Positions 6,598-11,684 of a stretch of DNA of 11,684 nt are shown here, piece after piece (positions within the stretch are counted from its first letter, which is position 1; the number at the start of each line of letters is the position of its first letter). The stretch is from contig DAIUFH010000069.1 of NCBI GenBank assembly GCA_036844705.1, positions 1 through 11,684 of the forward strand, written 5' to 3'. A program made the translations under genes and the position numbers. Below the pieces are notes generated by a model that made no database searches, was not told the DNA's origin, and saw nothing but the letters and a program-made list of their open reading frames with translations. Source of the stretch: DAIUFH01 sp036844705. Its GTDB lineage: Bacteria; Bacillota; Clostridia; Tissierellales; Tissierellaceae.

Positions 6598-6609
6598 TCT
6601 AATCACCCC

Positions 6610-7926
6610 CTACAATATAATTGCCAATATTACAATTAAAATAAGAATTGTAACTATGATTGAATATCCTAACTTTAACATTGATTTGACATCCTTAGAC
6701 TGGGCAAGACCCATGGCTCCAAGCATATCTCCACCAGGATAAGCAAATGAAGTAATCTGACTTCCAACCAATAAAATTGCAGCCCATAGCCCCATGTTAA
6801 TATTTAATTCAGAAACCATATTACCAAACAAACTATCCATTAACATTGCTTGTGCTACTGCAGCACCGTTTATTCCAAATATGCCAATCAAACTAGTTAC
6901 AAGCGAGAATACTACTTGACCACTACTTACAATCAATGGTTGTAATAAATCAAATAATGCATTAAAAGCACCAGATTGTTCAACAAACATTAGGAAAGGT
7001 TCAAATAAAACAAACATTACAAACAACCATATTAATTTTGACATTCCCTCAAACATTGCTTCTGCAATTTCGCCAACCCTTAAACCACCTGCAATACCAG
7101 TTGCAACAGCTACAGTAACCATAATCAAAATTGCATATGAAGCGCCACTTTTTACAGCTACACCATATACTATAAGAGATAAAAAGACTAATAGAAATAC
7201 AGTTGTTGCTCTCTTCGTCTCTGATGTTGCTACATAATCCTTTCCACTTTGACTTTCTTCTATATCGAATTTATATAGTCCAAAAGTTTTCTTTTGAATA
7301 TGTCTTGCAATAAAGAATGTTACAACCCACATACATATTGAGACTGGAAGCCCAGCAAATAAAAGTACTTTTCCATAAGGTAATCCTGTTAACTCCATTA
7401 ATGTAACCATTGGTGGACTAAAAGGTCCAAGAAATAGCCCTGTTTGTCCAGCTCCTTGGAAAATAACAGCAAGAGTACTGGGTGTAATCCCCATTGATGC
7501 TATCAACGGAATTACGATTGGTGCAATAATAGCATTTGCCCCAGCCATAGTTCCTAATAATGTTACCAATACAACTGAAGTAACCATAGTACCAACTATA
7601 GCTTTTTTCTCACTATTTATACCTATTTTGTCCATTAATATGTGTACTAGATTTTCAGCTACCCCAGTACGATTCAAAACCGATCCCAAGCCTGAACCCA
7701 ATATGATTATAAAACCAATTAAAGCCAGGAAGGAACCCATTGCATCCGCTATAACAGAACCTAATTGAAGTATAGGCTGTTTAACTAAGATAGCCCCCAG
7801 AATAACACACAAAAATACGTTAACAACTGGATGTGTATCCTCTTTAAATGATAGTATTATATAAATGATAAGAGGTATCAAACCAACAATAGGTGGCAAA
7901 TTAAATAATAATTCCTTTGTTTCCAT
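6610..7926 (-). CDS. Multi-pass permease, ion-transporter superfamily type, substrate unknown
   Basis: A 438-residue, very hydrophobic inner-membrane protein with roughly 11-12 predicted spans. It has a cytoplasmic-looking polar linker near residues 210-240 (KKTFGLYKFDIEESQSGKDY). Glycine/proline-rich segments such as GSGLGSVLNRTG, GTMAGANAIIAPIVIP and GPFSPPMVTLMELTGLP recur in both halves (for example FGINGAAVAQAM and SFAYPGGDMLGAMG). This gives the two-fold repeat organisation seen in NhaC/GntP/citrate-type carriers. I cannot assign a subfamily or substrate with confidence. It lies between a dipeptidase and a serine hydrolase, the latter starting only 12 bp after its stop. It probably imports the compound they act on. 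AGGAG lies 12 nt before the ATG, a long spacing, so translation may be modest. Confidence 0.8.
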   Translation of the reverse strand: METKELLFNLPPIVGLIPLIIYIILSFKEDTHPVVNVFLCVILGAILVKQPILQLGSVIADAMGSFLALIGFIIILGSGLGSVLNRTGVAENLVHILMDKIGINSEKKAIVGTMVTSVVLVTLLGTMAGANAIIAPIVIPLIASMGITPSTLAVIFQGAGQTGLFLGPFSPPMVTLMELTGLPYGKVLLFAGLPVSICMWVVTFFIARHIQKKTFGLYKFDIEESQSGKDYVATSETKRATTVFLLVFLSLIVYGVAVKSGASYAILIMVTVAVATGIAGGLRVGEIAEAMFEGMSKLIWLFVMFVLFEPFLMFVEQSGAFNALFDLLQPLIVSSGQVVFSLVTSLIGIFGINGAAVAQAMLMDSLFGNMVSELNINMGLWAAILLVGSQITSFAYPGGDMLGAMGLAQSKDVKSMLKLGYSIIVTILILIVILAIIL

Positions 7927-8003
7927 TTAAAATTCACACTCCTATATTTTTTTATAACAATAGTAATTGTTCCCAACGGGTTACTTATTATTCACCTCCA
8001 ATA
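7927..8003 (-). other. Short dipeptidase-permease gap with an orphan ribosome site and small hairpin
   Basis: On the minus strand GGAGGTG (7999-7993) immediately follows the dipeptidase stop. Its GTG would read only four codons (V-N-N-K) before a stop. Further on, AACAAT/ATTGTT (7956-7971) can form a 6-bp stem with a 4-nt loop. There is no U-run, so it is not a terminator, and transcription probably continues into the permease gene. Confidence 0.4.
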
Positions 8004-8984
8004 TTATTTCATTGTATCCTTGATTACTCTAAGTGTATTCTTGTATGCAAACTTTTCTATCAAATCATCGCTCCATCCATCTCTTTCCAGTGCTTCAAAT
8101 AACATTGGCACTTTATCTACACTGTCAATTTCAAGATTTCCGGTTATTCCATCAAAATCAGTGCCCAGAGCTAAAATATCATCTCCACCTTTGTTCCTAA
8201 TATAATTCATGTGTTTCACCATTAGCTCTATCCTGCTATCTCTTATTTTAGGGTCTACATTTAAAAATGTTGGTGAAAAATTAATCCCTGTTACCCCACC
8301 TTTTTGGGCAAGGATTTTGATCATATCATCAGTAAGATTTCTCCTATGTGGTGAAAGTACTCTTGCATTCGAGTGTGATGCTACAAATGGTTTCTTGCTT
8401 ATTTTGGCAACATCATAGAAGCCCCCATCAGATAGATGGGATACATCAACAATCATTCCAAGTTCATTCATATATTCAACTGCCTCTTTACCAAAATCTT
8501 TAAGTCCTGCATTCATTATTGCTTGATCCTCAGAATTCGGATAACCAAAGCAGTTTTCAAAGTTCCATGTCAATGTTATAAGTCTTATACCCATTTCATA
8601 ATAATTCTTTAACTTTTTAAAGCTTCCATCAACACTTCTTCCATCTTCAATAGTAATTACTGCTGACATCTTCCCTTCAGAATCATTTCTCTCTATATCT
8701 TCATAATTGTTAGCCATTGCTATAATGTCTTTGTTTTCTTCTACTTCACTTTTTAAAGCCTTGATACAATTATTAATATATATATCATCATCTACATACT
8801 CTCTATTAGATTCTGCAAACATTTCTTTTTGTAATAGAAATATTGCGAAAAATTGCGCCATGGTTTCTGCCTTTTTCATTCTCTCAAAATCAACACTTGC
8901 AATTGAGTTTGAAAACAACGTCTGTCTACCAGTTGAATCCGGAATCTTCATCAACGTATCACAATGCATATCAATATATTTCAT
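8004..8984 (-). CDS. Membrane-dipeptidase family (M19) zinc peptidase
   Basis: A 326-residue zinc dipeptidase related to renal dipeptidase, the usual length for bacterial members. The metal ligands are all visible: H7-x-D9 in DMHCDT, bridging Glu113 in TIEDGRS, His183 in VDVSHLSD and His204 in ASHSNAR. Asp276 in GTDFDG is the catalytic-side acid. The RRN motif near 214-216 contributes to substrate binding in the family. No signal peptide is present, so it acts in the cytoplasm on imported dipeptides. Family members often accept a D-amino acid at the C-terminal position and some open beta-lactam rings. The ATG at 8984 follows AGGAG with a 9-nt spacer. It is the first gene of a three-gene operon with a permease and a serine hydrolase, transcribed divergently from the small lipoprotein gene. 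Confidence 0.95.
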   Translation of the reverse strand: MKYIDMHCDTLMKIPDSTGRQTLFSNSIASVDFERMKKAETMAQFFAIFLLQKEMFAESNREYVDDDIYINNCIKALKSEVEENKDIIAMANNYEDIERNDSEGKMSAVITIEDGRSVDGSFKKLKNYYEMGIRLITLTWNFENCFGYPNSEDQAIMNAGLKDFGKEAVEYMNELGMIVDVSHLSDGGFYDVAKISKKPFVASHSNARVLSPHRRNLTDDMIKILAQKGGVTGINFSPTFLNVDPKIRDSRIELMVKHMNYIRNKGGDDILALGTDFDGITGNLEIDSVDKVPMLFEALERDGWSDDLIEKFAYKNTLRVIKDTMK

Positions 8985-9034
8985 AATATTTCTCTCCTTA
9001 TTCTATTATTTTTCCTGTACCTTCTATTAATAAT

Positions 9035-9092
9035 ATTATATCCAAGTTTTTTCAATTGTACCATTGTTTCCTATTAATTGATAATTATTATA
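9035..9092 (-). promoter_or_regulatory. Candidate -10 boxes for the dipeptidase operon
   Basis: Two perfect minus-strand TATAAT hexamers lie upstream of the dipeptidase, at 9040-9035 and 9092-9087. Neither has a good -35 at 16-18 bp. The best is TTATGA, 16 bp from the distal box and inside the dyad at 9104-9125. The region is so AT-rich that the choice cannot be made by eye. Confidence 0.35.
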
Positions 9093-9103
9093 CTAAATTT
9101 TCT

Positions 9104-9125
9104 ATATGTCATAATAATGACATAT
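9104..9125. promoter_or_regulatory. 9+9 bp dyad, probable operator in the divergent control region
   Basis: ATATGTCAT (9104-9112) and ATGACATAT (9117-9125) are exact inverted arms separated by AATA. The right arm contains the -35 hexamer (ATGACA, 9117-9122) of the lipoprotein promoter. The left arm would lie upstream of a candidate -10 for the dipeptidase operon. The position fits a regulator that represses the lipoprotein gene and possibly controls both directions. No regulator of a matching family is encoded in the window other than the two response regulators. Confidence 0.6.
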
Positions 9126-9144
9126 TTATATCTTAAACTATAAT
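9117..9144 (+). promoter_or_regulatory. Sigma-70-type promoter of the small lipoprotein gene
   Basis: ATGACA (9117-9122, five of six consensus bases) is followed after 16 bp by a perfect TATAAT (9139-9144). The predicted start is near 9151, giving a leader of about 49 nt to the ATG at 9200. Confidence 0.75.
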
Positions 9145-9146
9145 TA

Positions 9147-9169
9147 AGTTAATGAGCAAAACATTAACT
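9147..9169 (+). repeat. 8-bp inverted repeat at the lipoprotein transcript start
   Basis: AGTTAATG (9147-9154) and CATTAACT (9162-9169) pair perfectly around a 7-nt loop. The repeat straddles the predicted transcription start. It may form a stem-loop at the 5' end of the mRNA, which often protects transcripts, or serve as a second operator. Confidence 0.5.
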
Positions 9170-9199
9170 AAGAATATTTATTTTTAGGAGGAAATAGAA

Positions 9200-9454
9200 A
9201 TGAAATTTAAAAAATCGTTATTAGTAGCTATTATGGTTGCTTGTATGGTTGCTGTAACAGCATGTGGAGGAAATCCTGAAGGTGAACAACCTGGAGGCAG
9301 TACTGAACCTCCAATCACTAACGAAACTTCAAATCCTGAAAACCCACCTGTTGATGATACAGTAGAACCAGAAACACCTGAGGAACCTGCTGAAACATTA
9401 GAACCTGAAGTACCTGAAGAACCTACTGATACAAATGAGGAAAAAGCAAACTAG
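9200..9454 (+). CDS. Small Pro/Glu-rich lipoprotein of unknown function
   Basis: An 84-residue precursor. A lysine-rich start (MKFKK) and a hydrophobic stretch end in a lipobox, V19-T-A-C22, so Cys22 should be lipidated and the mature protein anchored on the outer face of the membrane. The remaining 62 residues are low-complexity and very acidic, dominated by Pro, Glu, Thr and Asn. They contain a degenerate repeat: EPETPEEPAET followed by EPEVPEEPTDT. No folded domain is apparent. The region looks like the flexible stalk found at the N-terminus of larger lipoproteins, here ending without a head domain. AGGAGG lies 8 nt before the ATG, and strong promoter and terminator signals flank it, so it looks like a real, well-expressed gene and the only plus-strand one in the window. 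It may be a remnant of a longer protein or a genuine small surface protein. Confidence 0.82.
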   Translation: MKFKKSLLVAIMVACMVAVTACGGNPEGEQPGGSTEPPITNETSNPENPPVDDTVEPETPEEPAETLEPEVPEEPTDTNEEKAN

Positions 9455-9534
9455 AAAAATACTTATAAGCTATCATTAGTTATTTTACTTTGATAGTCCA
9501 CACTTCCCCCTCTTACTTTATTTTAGATAGATTA

Positions 9535-9569
9535 GAAAAAGCATACTTGAATTGTCAGTATGCTTTTTC
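9535..9569. terminator. Bidirectional terminator between lipoprotein and kinase genes
   Basis: A perfect 13-bp stem (9535-9547 with 9557-9569, core GCATACT/AGTATGC) encloses a 9-nt loop. It is bordered by five A residues on the left and five T residues on the right. Read on the plus strand it ends the lipoprotein transcript. Read on the minus strand it ends the kinase transcript, whose stop codon is 18 bp away. A weaker CTATCA/TGATAG hairpin (9470-9496) lies upstream on the lipoprotein side and has no U-run. Confidence 0.93.
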
Positions 9570-9586
9570 CTATTTAAATCTATATA

Positions 9587-10981
9587 CTACATAACTATCT
9601 CTACTCGTAAGCCCTTTTCTTTATCATTTTTGATGCTTAAATCACCATTGTGAGCTTCTATAATATGTTTACTGATGGTAAGACCTAAACCAGCTCCGGA
9701 AGTCCTCTTTCTACTGCGATCAACTTTATAAAATCTTTCAAAAACATATGGAAGATCCTTTTCTTGAATACCTGGTCCCGAATCAATAATTACTAGTTTA
9801 AAATTCTTATCTAATGATTTTTCTAAACATACATCAATCTGTCCATTGTAAGGCATATGCCTTACAGCATTATCCAATATGTTAATCAACACCTGTCTAA
9901 AGCGTTCATGGTCAACATCTGCAGTAATAGAAGAATCTAACATTTTATTAACTACAATTTCCTTCTCTCTTAATTGGAAATCCATTTGAAGAAATACATC
10001 ATCTACTAAATCTTTTATATTATTTGTAGTTAGATTCAACTTGACAAGCTTTTTCTCAAAAGAGGAAAGTTCAATTAGCTCTTCCACCATTTTTCCCATC
10101 CTCTTTGATTCATCAATTGCTATTTTTATAAAACTTTCTACCTGATTCTCCGGTACAACTCCATCCAATATTCCTTGCATGAAGTTTTGAATAGTAGTTA
10201 ATGGAGTTTTTAGCTCATGTGATAAATTAGCAATTGAGTCCTTACGAAGCTCCTCTAAATTTTGAATCTTATTTGACATATCATTTAATGAACGTCCGAG
10301 TTCTGATATCTCATCCTTTCCTCTAATAGTAATAGACTCTGAAAAATCTCCTTTTGATATATTGTTAGCTACTTTACTCATATGAATTAATGGTGCAGTA
10401 AATTTACGAGATATTAAAATGATTACCAAAGCCATAGGTACACTTATGGCTATAAATATTAAAAATATAGATTTGTTAACTTTGGAAGTAATTAATTCCA
10501 CATTTGCCACAGGACTATAGATTAAAACTTCCCCCATTAATTCATCGTCAAACTTTAGTGGAACAGAAACCGTCATCATCTGAACATCTCGTTGCTGTTC
10601 TTCTGTTTCGAAGTATGCGATAAAATAGTCCTTTTCTATCATCTCATTGATGGGTCCGGAACGATTTGACCTTATCGGCTTTCTACCAAAACCTTCTATA
10701 CTCCCCATCTCCTGGTCATTGATAATTAGTGATATTCCTAGATTTTCCTCATTCTGAATCATATCTAGAGTACTGGTAAAATATTCAGTAGAAATTTTAT
10801 CTTCTAATAGCATAGAAAACAATCTATAAACCTGGAATGCTTTTTGTTCAAGAAATTCCTTTCTCTGACCATAAATTTCTTGTTTTACAAAATAACTAAC
10901 ACCTCCAGCTACTAATAGTAAGCTGATAATAGTGATCGCCATATATGCACAGAGGAATTTTTTTGATATAGATTTAAACAT
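9587..10981 (-). CDS. HAMP-containing sensor histidine kinase
   Basis: A 464-residue membrane sensor kinase of the classical OmpR-partner type. Transmembrane helices lie at about 11-31 and 171-191 and flank an extracytoplasmic domain of about 140 residues with no recognisable ligand motif. A HAMP linker (about 193-244) connects to the dimerisation helix with NLSHELKTPL (phosphoacceptor His255). The C-terminal ATPase has an N box (INILDNAVRH), DSGPGI and GAGLGL. The ATG at 10981 is preferred because GAGGTGG lies 6 nt upstream. An in-frame start at 11008 would add nine residues and lie deep inside the upstream gene. With this start the overlap with the regulator gene is 8 bp, typical of coupled translation. 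The gene ends 18 bp from the shared terminator. The stimulus is unknown. Cell-envelope or antimicrobial stress is common for this architecture but unproven here. Confidence 0.93.
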   Translation of the reverse strand: MFKSISKKFLCAYMAITIISLLLVAGGVSYFVKQEIYGQRKEFLEQKAFQVYRLFSMLLEDKISTEYFTSTLDMIQNEENLGISLIINDQEMGSIEGFGRKPIRSNRSGPINEMIEKDYFIAYFETEEQQRDVQMMTVSVPLKFDDELMGEVLIYSPVANVELITSKVNKSIFLIFIAISVPMALVIILISRKFTAPLIHMSKVANNISKGDFSESITIRGKDEISELGRSLNDMSNKIQNLEELRKDSIANLSHELKTPLTTIQNFMQGILDGVVPENQVESFIKIAIDESKRMGKMVEELIELSSFEKKLVKLNLTTNNIKDLVDDVFLQMDFQLREKEIVVNKMLDSSITADVDHERFRQVLINILDNAVRHMPYNGQIDVCLEKSLDKNFKLVIIDSGPGIQEKDLPYVFERFYKVDRSRKRTSGAGLGLTISKHIIEAHNGDLSIKNDKEKGLRVEIVM

Positions 10982-11684
10982 TTTTATCCACCTCAAATTT
11001 GTATCCAATTCCCCAGACAGTTTTTATTGCCCATCTTTGCTTAGTTTTGGATTTCAGTCGTTTGCGTAAACGCTTGATATATACATCTATAACACGATCT
11101 TCACCATCAAAGTCCAATCCCCATATACCTTCTATCAAATCATCTCTTGTAAATACTTGATTAGGATGCATCATCAAATGTTGAAGAAGCTGCAATTCTC
11201 TTCTCGGTATATTGATCAATTCCCCATTTAAATATATGACAAAAGCATCAATATCAAATACCAAATTATCATATTCTATTCGATTAACTTCTTTGTTTTC
11301 TATCTCTTCATGATCCAATTCTCTACGACGCAGCGTTGCTTGGATTCGTGCAATTAGTTCATGGATTTCAAACGGTTTAGTTATATAATCATCAGCTCCT
11401 AAATGCAGACCCTTTATCTTCTCTTCTAAACTACCTTTTGCCGTAAGCATAATTACAGGTGTATAGCTTGTCTCCCTAATTTTTTTACATATCTCATATC
11501 CGTCCAATCCAGGCAACAATAAATCCAACAATACAAGATCATATTTATTCTTTAAAAAACTCTCCCAGGCTTCTGTTCCATCCTCAAAGCTAGAGACAAC
11601 AAAGCCTTCGTTTTCTAAATACAGTTTTACAATTCTACAAATATTTACATCATCTTCTACAAGTAGTATCCTTTTTTCGTTCAT
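10974..11684 (-). CDS. OmpR/PhoB-family response regulator
   Basis: A 236-residue cytoplasmic DNA-binding regulator. The receiver (1-120) has the acidic pair Asp11/Asp12, phosphoacceptor Asp54 (LVLLDLLLPGLDG), Thr81 and Lys103. The winged-helix effector domain (about 135-232) shows the OmpR-type hallmarks: RRELQLLQHLMMHPNQVFTRDDL, the recognition helix RVIDVYIKRLRKRL, and the wing ending GIGYKF. It is the partner of the downstream kinase, with which it overlaps. The ATG is the last codon of the window (11684-11682) and MNEKRILLVEDD is a canonical receiver start. Its ribosome site and promoter lie outside, so the start is probable but not verifiable. The length is complete for the family. Confidence 0.94.
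   Translation of the reverse strand: MNEKRILLVEDDVNICRIVKLYLENEGFVVSSFEDGTEAWESFLKNKYDLVLLDLLLPGLDGYEICKKIRETSYTPVIMLTAKGSLEEKIKGLHLGADDYITKPFEIHELIARIQATLRRRELDHEEIENKEVNRIEYDNLVFDIDAFVIYLNGELINIPRRELQLLQHLMMHPNQVFTRDDLIEGIWGLDFDGEDRVIDVYIKRLRKRLKSKTKQRWAIKTVWGIGYKFEVDKNV

Noticed and set aside
7917..8205. Plus-strand open frames of about 60 codons
   Set aside because: They lie opposite the dipeptidase and permease genes, lack ribosome sites, and encode no recognisable protein, so they are chance frames. Similar frames opposite ftcD, the kinase and the dipeptidase (405-608, 4494-4676, 5421-5657, 8707-9030) were dropped for the same reason.
9096..9110. CodY-type box (AATTTTC-like half)
   Set aside because: Only the left half matches. 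The right half bears no resemblance to the GAAAATT arm.
8985..9199. Sigma-54 promoter for the dipeptidase operon or lipoprotein
   Set aside because: No GG/GC pair with 10-bp spacing is present on either strand, so control by the NtrC-type regulator through this region is not supported.

Overview
The window is AT-rich DNA with strong AGGAGG-type ribosome binding sites, short intergenic gaps and co-directional operons. It encodes a glutamate formimidoyltransferase, a GltS-type glutamate carrier, a membrane-dipeptidase-family peptidase and two two-component systems. This suits an amino-acid- or peptide-fermenting anaerobe of the Firmicutes (Clostridia/Tissierellia-like). That placement is inferred from composition and gene content, not from a marker gene. 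All genes except one small lipoprotein lie on the minus strand, so the map is best read from right to left.

Right end (about 9.5-11.7 kb): an OmpR-type response regulator and its HAMP-containing sensor kinase overlap by 8 bases. They end at a strong two-way terminator (9535-9569) shared with a convergent plus-strand gene for a tiny Pro/Glu-rich lipoprotein (9200-9454). The lipoprotein has a convincing promoter (ATGACA, 16 bp, TATAAT). A 9+9 bp dyad covers its -35 box, and a second inverted repeat sits at the expected transcript start.

Middle (5.7-9.0 kb): a three-gene operon runs leftward. It encodes an M19 dipeptidase, a multi-pass permease of unknown substrate and a class A beta-lactamase-fold serine hydrolase that has no signal peptide. 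A classical terminator (5685-5718) closes it. The set looks like a module for import and cytoplasmic hydrolysis of a peptide or lactam-like compound.

Left half (1-5.6 kb): a membrane kinase with an extracytoplasmic family-3 solute-binding sensor domain overlaps the gene for an NtrC-type, sigma-54-dependent activator. Just past the activator's stop codon lie three TGCA-N5-TGCA dyads (one imperfect). About 85 bp further on is a near-consensus -24/-12 promoter (2531-2546), which points at gltS and ftcD. The reading is that an external solute, perhaps an amino-acid derivative, activates the kinase and regulator, which switch on glutamate (or formiminoglutamate) transport and formiminoglutamate breakdown. 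After ftcD come a hairpin and a cluster of 37-38 bp tandem repeats. The first codons of another minus-strand gene run off the left edge.

The most interesting element is this apparently self-contained sigma-54 circuit: sensor, activator, upstream sites, promoter and target operon together within about 5.3 kb. The dipeptidase/permease/cytoplasmic serine hydrolase cassette and the dyad-rich divergent control region around 9.1 kb come next.
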